Source: an uncultured Lentisphaeraceae bacterium
GTDB taxonomy: Bacteria > Verrucomicrobiota > Kiritimatiellia > RFP12 > DVOR01
Assembly: GCA_946056345.1 (NCBI GenBank)
Contig: CAMGJH010000059.1
Coordinates: 1 to 6,746 of the forward strand
Direction: 5' to 3'
DNA: 6,746 nt
This document shows positions 1-4,811 of this stretch, piece by piece. The position numbers and the translations under genes were made by a program. Below the pieces are notes generated by a model, which was given only the letters and a program-made list of their open reading frames with translations, had not been told where the DNA came from and ran no database searches. Every line of letters begins with the position of its first letter. Position 1 is the first letter of the stretch.

Positions 1-6
1 GGTTTT

Positions 7-109
7 GCACGGCGTGCTTGGCGCGCCGCCGGCGGCGTAAGCCGCCAGGAGTCGGTTCTGTGGCGCGGCATATTTGCCGCGCAGCGAGCGTCAGCGAGCG
101 CCTGAACCG
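7..109. repeat. Cluster of short GC-rich inverted and direct repeats (non-coding left edge)
   Basis: I see no gene between 1 and the promoter at 134. The stretch holds several perfect short palindromes: GCACG-G-CGTGC at 7-17; GGCGGC-GTAA-GCCGCC at 31-46; and GCGCGGCA-TATT-TGCCGCGC at 63-82, an 8-bp stem with a 4-nt loop. The last is nested between CGGTTC (53-58) and its complement GAACCG (104-109). Directly after it the 10-mer CAGCGAGCG(T/C) occurs twice in tandem (82-91 and 92-101). No U-run follows the hairpins, so they are not clear intrinsic terminators. They could be an intergenic repeat element or the 3' region of a gene left of the window. The repeats are seen directly; their role is unknown. 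Confidence 0.6.
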
Positions 110-133
110 CCTGGAGCGCCGCGCCTTGGGTGC

Positions 134-163
134 TTGACAGGCGGAGTGGGGGGCAGGTATACT
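134..163 (+). promoter_or_regulatory. Near-consensus sigma70 promoter for the structured leader and acyltransferase
   Basis: A perfect -35 box TTGACA (134-139) is followed after 18 nt by TATACT (158-163), one mismatch from TATAAT. The expected transcription start is about 168-171. This is by far the best promoter match in the window. It is about 195 nt upstream of the acyltransferase ATG, so the transcript would carry a long leader or the promoter could drive a separate small RNA. The match is seen in the sequence; its use is inferred. Confidence 0.7.
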
Positions 164-167
164 ACGT

Positions 168-366
168 GGCGGCAGTTGGAGAGTGATTGCCGCTTTTGAT
201 TGTGACGCTTTACGCGTGACACATTGCCTTATGCGAAACCTGAGAAATTTCCAACCCGGGCAGTGTTCAGGCGGAGGCGTGCCGCAATGGCGCGCCTTTC
301 TTGACGTATCCGGGTTCAGGCTTTCTCAGGGCCTCGCATAAGGTGCGTTGAGAAAGGCGTGTTTTT
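168..366 (+). promoter_or_regulatory. Highly structured 5' leader with two competing long helices; candidate RNA switch
   Basis: Two small hairpins come first. P1 is GCGGCA (169-174) with TGCCGC (188-193), followed by TTTT. P2 is TGTGACGC (201-208) with GCGT-GA-CACA (214-223), containing a 2-nt bulge. Fold A then pairs 227-259 with 310-343: blocks of 10, 9 and 7 Watson-Crick pairs (227-236/334-343, 239-247/322-330, 253-259/310-316) around an inner 9-bp hairpin, 275-283/289-297. Fold B pairs 290-310 with 342-362 in an unbroken 21-bp helix with six G-U pairs. Fold B buries the Shine-Dalgarno AGAAAGG (351-357), ends four nt before the ATG and destroys the inner hairpin of fold A. The folds share bases and would otherwise need a large pseudoknot, so they should exclude each other, with translation open in A and closed in B. 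I do not recognise a known riboswitch class. It could also be a palindromic repeat or a stand-alone small RNA. Confidence 0.55.
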
Positions 367-1416
367 ATGGCCCGGCAAAGAGATGGCGGCGTTGAAGTAT
401 TCCGTTGCTTGATGATGATCTTGGTGGTGCTTCACCACGCATGTGGCGAAGGCATCTTCAAGGAGACCTTCGCGGCAGAGGTGTTGTTTGTGCCGACGGT
501 GTTGGCCGTAGATGGATTTCTGGCGATCTCGGGGTGGTATGGTCTGCGCTTCAACTGGCGAAAGGCGGGCGCGTTGTGGGGACTGCACGTTTTCTATGGA
601 TTGCTCTATATGCTAGCCTTGGCGGTGCTTGCGTGGCTGGGCTATGATGTGCGGGTGCACCTAAGCCTTGGGGCGAGTTGGTTCATTCCAGTTTATCTGG
701 CCCTTATGGCTGTTTCACCGCTGATTAATAGTGGCCTTGAGGACTTAGCGCGGCAGGGTCGGCGCGCGCTGTGGGGGGCCTACCTGCCGTTTATGGTGCT
801 GATGGCGCTCTCGTGGCTGCCAAAGGTGGGCGTCTACTTGGGCTTTAGCGTGCGGGGTTGGGGGTCGCATATGTTTGGCCAGGCGCTCTTTGTCTACGTC
901 ACGCTGCGCGTGCTGCGCCTGAGCGGCCTGGGGGAACGACTTTCGAAGCGACAGGTCTGGCTACTCCTTGGCCTCTTTGGCGGTCTCTTTGCGGTTTGCG
1001 CGGTAAGTGGAATGTTCTTACTGTGGATGAAGAAGGGTGCCTACACCTGCTACGCCTTCTCTGGTTTGCTGGGCTACAACGCCCTGCCGGTAGTCTTTTG
1101 CGCGGCGGCGAGTCTGCTACTCTTTACGCGATTGCGCGTGCCGGCGTGGTTGGCGCGGACGGCGAGTTTCATCGGCCCCTCCCTCTTTGCCATCTATATT
1201 CTGCACAATGCCAACCTGACTGGCCGCCACGTTTGGCTACCGCTATGCGAGCGTTTTCTTGTGTCGCACGCGGCCTGGCTGACCCCCTGGGGCATTCTCT
1301 TGACCGAGACGGCGATGGCCTTTACCCTCTGCCTAGCGGTCGACCTCATCCGCCGAGCGCTTTGGGCAGGTCTCTGCGCCTGGCGAAGGAGATCGCTTGG
1401 GGTTGGGCATAATTGA
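367..1416 (+). CDS. Acyltransferase-3 family integral membrane protein (probable glycan O-acyltransferase)
   Basis: The protein has 349 residues, usual for the acyltransferase-3 (OafA/YrhL-like) family, and is mostly hydrophobic helices, so it should sit in the inner membrane. Family members move acyl groups, usually acetyl, onto sugars of surface polysaccharides or lipids. The N-terminus carries the family signature: E10 and R13 ahead of a membrane helix ending in H23-H24, the histidine pair expected near the active site. A WFIP motif at 105-108 begins a helix ending SPLIN (117-121). A late helix ends ILHNAN (278-283), matching the family's C-terminal histidine/asparagine segment. The ATG at 367 is preceded by AAAGG with 9-nt spacing. 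The gene follows a strong promoter and structured leader and stands alone on this strand. Its codons look less GC-rich than those of the neighbouring genes. The family is clear; the acceptor and acyl donor are unknown. Confidence 0.85.
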   Translation: MARQRDGGVEVFRCLMMILVVLHHACGEGIFKETFAAEVLFVPTVLAVDGFLAISGWYGLRFNWRKAGALWGLHVFYGLLYMLALAVLAWLGYDVRVHLSLGASWFIPVYLALMAVSPLINSGLEDLARQGRRALWGAYLPFMVLMALSWLPKVGVYLGFSVRGWGSHMFGQALFVYVTLRVLRLSGLGERLSKRQVWLLLGLFGGLFAVCAVSGMFLLWMKKGAYTCYAFSGLLGYNALPVVFCAAASLLLFTRLRVPAWLARTASFIGPSLFAIYILHNANLTGRHVWLPLCERFLVSHAAWLTPWGILLTETAMAFTLCLAVDLIRRALWAGLCAWRRRSLGVGHN

Positions 1417-1500
1417 CCTCGCGCCTAGCTCAATTCGACCTAGGGCCTAGGTGACCTCGAGGTAGGGCCTAGGTCGGGTCGAGGTAGGGCCTACCTTTTT
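1413..1500 (+). repeat. Four degenerate 22-bp tandem repeats after the acyltransferase stop
   Basis: Units begin at 1413, 1435, 1457 and 1479, exactly 22 bp apart. The clearest shared core is TCGAGGTAGGGCCTA (1457-1471 and 1479-1493). The second unit reads TCGACCTAGGGCCTA (1435-1449), and the first is the most diverged, with TTGACCT and GCCTA conserved. The first unit overlaps the acyltransferase stop codon at 1414-1416. Each core is itself nearly palindromic (for example ACCTAG-GGC-CTAGGT, 1438-1452). The last unit ends in a T-run and doubles as a terminator. A related sequence lies in opposite orientation at the right end of the window. Confidence 0.75.
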
Positions 1501-1501
1501 T
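1482..1501 (+). terminator. Intrinsic terminator of the acyltransferase transcript
   Basis: The hairpin GGTAG-GGC-CTACC (1483-1495), extended by an A-T pair, is followed at once by six T residues (1496-1501). It lies about 65 nt after the acyltransferase stop. The stem is short (5-6 bp) but has the right polarity and a clean U-tract. It is made from the last 22-bp repeat unit. Confidence 0.65.
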
Positions 1502-1555
1502 GGGGGTTTCGGCGGGGAGGATGGGAGGTGGGGGAAAGGGGGGGCTGCTGGGGGG
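1502..1555 (+). other. Six G-tracts with short loops (potential G-quadruplex)
   Basis: G-runs occur at 1502-1506, 1514-1517, 1523-1525, 1530-1534, 1538-1544 and 1550-1555, each three or more G long and separated by loops of 3 to 7 nt. This fits the usual G-quadruplex pattern and could form on the + strand DNA or in read-through RNA. It sits directly after the terminator T-run, between two convergent genes. The pattern is seen in the sequence; folding and function are inferred. Confidence 0.5.
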
Positions 1556-1581
1556 TGTGCGGAGGTGTTTTACGCGGTGGC

Positions 1582-1610
1582 AGTAGGCAATGAGCCCCTA
1601 CTTTTATCTT
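1582..1610 (+). terminator. Weak second terminator-like stem-loop, + strand
   Basis: AGTAGG (1582-1587) pairs with CCTACT (1597-1602) around a 9-nt loop, followed by TTTATCTT. The stem has only 6 bp and the T-run is interrupted, so it may only back up the terminator at 1482-1501. The remaining sequence up to 1677 shows no gene. Confidence 0.25.
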
Positions 1611-1677
1611 GGCCCGGGGGCGAGATCAAGCGGGAGTAGAGGCTGGTGCTGTTTTGGCGGGGTGGGGGGATTGTTAT

Positions 1678-1697
1678 CCCTCAGGGGAGGCTGAGGG
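1678..1697 (-). terminator. Stem-loop downstream of rmuC
   Basis: CCCTCAG (1678-1684) and CTGAGGG (1691-1697) form a perfect 7-bp stem with a 6-nt loop, 31 nt after the rmuC stop. No T-run follows on the - strand (it reads ATAACAAT), so this is not a textbook intrinsic terminator. It could protect the 3' end or mark a Rho-dependent end. Confidence 0.3.
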
Positions 1698-1728
1698 CTC
1701 TGGGGCTTGGGAGGAGAGAGGAGGTTGC

Positions 1729-2964
1729 TTAGGGTTCGGGGAGGGTGGGGGAGGGTTGGAGGGCGTCGTGGAGGTGTTTGGGGGTGACGACGCCGAGGGA
1801 TTTGAGTTCTTCGAGTTGCTTGAGGAAGTTGCTGCGGCCGGAGGTGAGTTGGCTGGTGGCTTTAGCGTAGGCGTCGTGGGCCTTGTCGAGTTGGGTGCCG
1901 AGGGTGGCGAAGGAGTCGGTGAAGGCGGCGAACTTTTCGTAGAGCTTGGTGGCGGCGGCGATGATTTTCTCGGCTTTCTCGCTTTGGGCTTCGCGCGAGC
2001 GGAGGAGGGTGGCGATTTGGAGGCAGAGGAGGAGGGTGGTGGGGTTGACGATGAGGACGTGGCGGCGGAAGGCATCGGTGAGGAGTTGGCGGTCGAGGTC
2101 TAGGGCGAGGAGGTAGCTGCCTTCGTTGGGGATGAACATCAGGATGTAGTTTTGGGCGGCGTGGATACGGCCGGGATAGTCTTTGTCGGCGAGTTCCTTG
2201 AGGTGAGCGCGCACAGAGGCGAGGTGGTCGGCGGCGGCTTTTTGCCGCGTGGCGTCGTCGGTGGCGGCCACGTAGTTGGCGTAGGCGGTGATGGAGACCT
2301 TGGAGTCGACGAGGAGCACTTCGTTGTGGGGGAGGAGGATTTCGACGTCGGGGATGAGTTTCTGGCCGGTTTCGTCGAGTTCTTGGGCTTGTAGACGGTA
2401 GTCGACGTTCTCGGTGAGGCCGGCGGCGGCGAGGATGTTTTCGAGGATGAGTTCGCCCCAGTTGCCTTGGGTCTTGGCTTCGGACTTGAGGGCCTTGGTG
2501 AGGGCTTCGGCGTCGGCGCTGATTTGGAGGGTTTGGCGGTTGAGGCTTTCGAGGGCTTGGTCGAAGCTGGCTTTGTTGGCGACCTGTTGTTCGCGGTTGG
2601 CGTCAAAGGCTTTGCGGAAGGCGTCGAGCTGCGCGCCGAGGGGCTCGAGGAGGGCCTTGAAGCGTGTGCGGTTGTCTTCGGCCAGACCGGCGCGCGAGGC
2701 TTCGAGCTGGCGGGTGGCGAGGTTGGTGAATTGCTCGCGGAGGGTGGTTATCGAGGCTTGGAGGGAGGCTTGTTGCTCGGCGCGGGCGTGTTCGGCGAAG
2801 CGTTCGCGTTCGGCGAGGGTGATTTCCGCGCGTTCGGCGCGTTGGCGCTGGGTTTGCGCTTCGGCTCGCGCGGCGGTGCAGGCTTTTGCCAGGTGCCGCA
2901 CCCAGAGTCCGAGCCCTGCGCCAGCCAAGATTGCTCCGAGGATGAATGTTGCCACTGCTTGCAT
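1729..2964 (-). CDS. rmuC: RmuC family protein (DNA recombination-associated, putative nuclease fold)
   Basis: The protein has 411 residues, within the family's usual range. RmuC is named from E. coli, where its loss raises inversion rearrangements at short inverted repeats; the biochemical activity is not settled. Residues 4-22 form an N-terminal membrane helix (ATFILGAILAGAG...), as in many RmuC proteins, and 25-150 are charged, Ala/Glu/Arg-rich and likely coiled coil. The conserved RmuC domain follows: GNWGE (167-171), IPDVEI (204-209), LLVDSK (217-222), FIPNEG (277-282) and NPTTLL (307-312). These acidic and Lys residues resemble a PD-(D/E)xK-like core. The tail is Pro-rich. The start at 2964 is chosen because the frame stays open far upstream but only as Pro/Arg-rich sequence under hydE, and GGAAAGG lies 8 nt before this ATG. 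The gene is 74 bp after hydE on the same strand. Confidence 0.9.
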   Translation of the reverse strand: MQAVATFILGAILAGAGLGLWVRHLAKACTAARAEAQTQRQRAERAEITLAERERFAEHARAEQQASLQASITTLREQFTNLATRQLEASRAGLAEDNRTRFKALLEPLGAQLDAFRKAFDANREQQVANKASFDQALESLNRQTLQISADAEALTKALKSEAKTQGNWGELILENILAAAGLTENVDYRLQAQELDETGQKLIPDVEILLPHNEVLLVDSKVSITAYANYVAATDDATRQKAAADHLASVRAHLKELADKDYPGRIHAAQNYILMFIPNEGSYLLALDLDRQLLTDAFRRHVLIVNPTTLLLCLQIATLLRSREAQSEKAEKIIAAATKLYEKFAAFTDSFATLGTQLDKAHDAYAKATSQLTSGRSNFLKQLEELKSLGVVTPKHLHDALQPSPTLPEP

Positions 2965-2979
2965 TGTCCGCGCCTTTCC

Positions 2980-3013
2980 GGCCTGAGCAGGCCTTACGCG
3001 CGCAAGTGTAGCA
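2980..3013 (-). promoter_or_regulatory. Possible rmuC promoter and leader hairpin
   Basis: In the 74-bp gap between hydE and rmuC the - strand has an extended -10 match, TG-C-TACACT (TACACT at 3005-3010, TG at 3012-3013), which would give a leader of about 35 nt. No good -35 box is visible. Within that leader GGCCTG and CAGGCC (2980-2993) form a 6-bp stem just upstream of the Shine-Dalgarno. The hairpin is real sequence; the promoter call is weak. Confidence 0.3.
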
Positions 3014-3038
3014 GATTTTGGGCGGGTTGGCAGGGGGC

Positions 3039-4073
3039 TTAGGCGCTGACGTGGCGCAGGCCGAGTTTGGCGAAGAGGGCGTGGAGGGTGCCGAGGCTGT
3101 CGGCTTCGGGGGCGCGGACGCAGATTTTGCCGGGGTAGATGAGGTAGCCTTCGCGGCGGTTGGCGGGGGTAAGGTTGGGCATAAAGACATTGGCGCCGGA
3201 GGTGAGGCCACGCTCGCGGCCGTGGGCGGGGTCGATGGTGGAGAGGGCGGTGGTGGAGGGGATGTTGGCGTGGGGGAGGAGGAGACGCGCGAGGGCGTAG
3301 CAACGGCAGGTGAAGTCGACCGTTGCGGGCACCTCCGAGGGGGTGGGGTCTTGGCCCAGGGGCGTTTCCGGGTGCGGAATGTAGGGGCCCAGGCCGACCA
3401 TATCGAGCGCCAGTTCGTGGAAGAGGAGCAGGTCGCGCGCCACGGAGGCAAGGCTCTGCCCGGGCAGGCCGACCATCACGCCGCTGCCGATTTCGTAGCC
3501 CTGCGCTTTCATCCGGCGCAGCTGCGCCAGGCGCGGGTGTTCGCCGCCGGAGGGTTCGGCCCCGGGGTGGATGTGCGCGAAGAGGGCGCGGTCGGAGGTC
3601 TCGAAGCGCAGGAGGTAGCGATCGGCCCCGGCTGCGCGCCAGGTGGCGGTGTCGGCCTCGGAGCGCTCGCCGAGGGAGAGGGTGACGCGCTGGCCGGTCT
3701 CGCCTTTGATCCGCCGGACCAACTCGGCGACACGATCGCGCGTCCACAACTGCGGGCATTCGCCGGCTTGGAGGACCACGGTGCCGAAGTCGAGCTGCTG
3801 GGCCAGGCGGGCGCAGGCGAGGATTTCGTCATCTGCCATCGCATAGCGGTGGGCGTGCGGATTACTCCGGCGCATCCCACAATAGAGGCAATCGCGCGCA
3901 CAGATGCTCGAGAGCTCGACGAGCCCGCGCAGGAAGACGGCGTTGCCTTTGGTTTGCAAGCGCAGGGCGTGGGCTCGGGCGAAGAGGGCCTTGGCGTCGG
4001 GCGCGGTGAGCGCGGCCAAAAGCCCGGCCTCGGTGAGGAGCTCGGCACCTGCGGGGGCGGTGGGGGAGGGCAT
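3039..4073 (-). CDS. hydE: [FeFe]-hydrogenase H-cluster radical SAM maturase HydE
   Basis: The protein has 344 residues, a normal length for HydE. HydE is a cytoplasmic radical SAM enzyme that works with HydG and HydF to build the diiron subcluster of [FeFe]-hydrogenases. The radical SAM cluster motif CX3CX2C is at C58, C62 and C65, in the family context LRGLVELSSICARDCLYCG. Further HydE-type segments are LQAGE (101-105), SLGE (133-136), DRYLLRFET (151-159), VGLPGQ (201-206), GPYIPHPETPL (229-239) and a C-terminal SGANVFMPNLTP / YPGKIC pair. The second-cluster cysteines found in some HydE proteins are absent; only the YPGKIC cysteine remains there. The ATG at 4073 fits homologue length. The frame can extend to a TTG at 4131-4133, overlapping the upstream stop, but the extra residues look non-conserved. 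Neither start has a clear Shine-Dalgarno. No hydF, hydG or hydrogenase is in the window. The related PylB-type enzymes are a less likely alternative. Confidence 0.87.
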   Translation of the reverse strand: MPSPTAPAGAELLTEAGLLAALTAPDAKALFARAHALRLQTKGNAVFLRGLVELSSICARDCLYCGMRRSNPHAHRYAMADDEILACARLAQQLDFGTVVLQAGECPQLWTRDRVAELVRRIKGETGQRVTLSLGERSEADTATWRAAGADRYLLRFETSDRALFAHIHPGAEPSGGEHPRLAQLRRMKAQGYEIGSGVMVGLPGQSLASVARDLLLFHELALDMVGLGPYIPHPETPLGQDPTPSEVPATVDFTCRCYALARLLLPHANIPSTTALSTIDPAHGRERGLTSGANVFMPNLTPANRREGYLIYPGKICVRAPEADSLGTLHALFAKLGLRHVSA

Positions 4074-4076
4074 TGG

Positions 4077-4114
4077 CAGAAGCAAAGAAGCGGCGCCTGG
4101 AGACCGGGCGCCGC
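4077..4114 (-). terminator. Terminator-like hairpin between the CBM9-like gene and hydE
   Basis: On the - strand GCGGCGCC (4107-4114) pairs perfectly with GGCGCCGC (4090-4097) across a 9-nt loop. The 8-bp stem starts 8 nt after the CBM9-like stop codon and is followed by TTCTTTGCTTC, a broken T-rich tail. It likely ends the sulfatase operon. It lies only 16 nt ahead of the hydE ATG, inside what would be the hydE leader, so it could also attenuate read-through into hydE. Confidence 0.6.
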
Positions 4115-4122
4115 GCGGGAGA

Positions 4123-4797
4123 TTACTTCCCAAACGTGATGGGGCTGAAGTACTTGGGCACGTGGAAGTTCAGCTCGGGGCTCTGGGGCATCAAGGTTCC
4201 CCAGTGCGGGCGGCTGGAGCAATCGGCGCACTTGCAGAAGTTGCCCTGCCAGGTCTGGCCGGAGAGGTCGCCCAAGGGGCCGAAGATGCTCTCGAGATAG
4301 GCGCGGGGGATGCGGACAATCATCCACCAGGCGGTCGGCTCGGAGGTTTCAGGGTCGATGACCTGGGGGAGGTTGCCCTTGGCGGTGAGCTTGCGGATGG
4401 TGTCCTTGGCCACGTACTCGAAGTCGGCGAAGCCGCCGGGGGCGCGGGTCCAGTTGCGGATGTGCGAGGAGTGGATGCAGCCGCCGGCGTTAATCTCGAG
4501 GTTGATGTACCCCTTCTCGATCTTCAAGGGCTGGAGGAAGGCTTCCACGCACGCATCCTCGCAGACCATCGAGTTGATGGCGGTGTGGGCGATGCGGACG
4601 TAGCGGTCGGCCACCTGCCAGTAGAGCATAATGTCATTGCCATCGTGCAGGGCGCGCAGGACGGTGGCGGGGTGGTGCTCGGAGCTCTTCTCGTGCCAGT
4701 AGGCGAATTCGCCGGCTTCGGCCTTCTGCCAGATGGGGTCTTCGGGGTCGAAGTCCGGCAGACGCTCGACCTTGTTAATCGTGTATTCAGTGCGCAT
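4123..4797 (-). CDS. CBM9-like carbohydrate-binding domain protein
   Basis: The 224-residue protein is essentially one CBM9-like (CBM9_2-type) beta-sandwich domain, usually found in glycan-degrading bacteria beside sulfatases and glycosidases. Family features: W23 near the start of the fold (DPIWQKAE); YWQVADRYV (59-67); CEDACVEAFLQP (79-90), matching the family's D-x-C-V-E-F-F segment; YINLEINAGG (97-106); WWMIVRIP (157-164); and a C-terminal WQGNFCKCADCSSRPHWG (183-200) leading to LNFHVPKYF, the family's final strand. No signal peptide or membrane helix is visible, so export is not explained, although the sulfatase next door is exported. It has six cysteines (79, 83, 107, 188, 190, 193), the last three as CxCxxC. 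The ATG has an excellent Shine-Dalgarno, AAGGAG, 5 nt upstream. It follows the sulfatase by 14 nt, so the pair are surely co-transcribed. It probably binds the sugar the sulfatase acts on; that is inference. Confidence 0.8.
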   Translation of the reverse strand: MRTEYTINKVERLPDFDPEDPIWQKAEAGEFAYWHEKSSEHHPATVLRALHDGNDIMLYWQVADRYVRIAHTAINSMVCEDACVEAFLQPLKIEKGYINLEINAGGCIHSSHIRNWTRAPGGFADFEYVAKDTIRKLTAKGNLPQVIDPETSEPTAWWMIVRIPRAYLESIFGPLGDLSGQTWQGNFCKCADCSSRPHWGTLMPQSPELNFHVPKYFSPITFGK

Positions 4798-4811
4798 AGG
4801 ATCTCCTTACG

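Noticed and set aside
168..366. 6S RNA, SRP RNA or tmRNA as the identity of the structured leader
   Set aside because: The length would suit 6S RNA, but the transcript ends do not pair to close a stem, and none of the conserved SRP or tmRNA elements are present.
316..588. A 90-codon open frame on the - strand over the acyltransferase start
   Set aside because: It overlaps the structured leader and the acyltransferase N-terminus, lacks a ribosome site and matches nothing I know.
1413..1500. CRISPR array
   Set aside because: The 22-bp units are contiguous and degenerate with no unique spacers, and no cas genes are present. The same holds for the heptads at 6590-6620.
1609..2103. Gly/Glu-rich open frame on the + strand
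   Set aside because: It is antisense to the end of rmuC, has the low-complexity make-up of a GC-rich shadow frame, and shows no domain.
2965..3759. Upstream extension of the rmuC frame by 265 codons on the - strand
   Set aside because: The extra residues are Pro/Arg-rich and lie entirely within hydE in another frame; RmuC homology begins at the ATG at 2964, which has a ribosome site. The open frame comes from high GC.
3018..4139. A 373-codon Gly/Ala-rich open frame on the + strand
   Set aside because: It mirrors hydE on the opposite strand, whose protein shows full radical SAM and HydE motifs.
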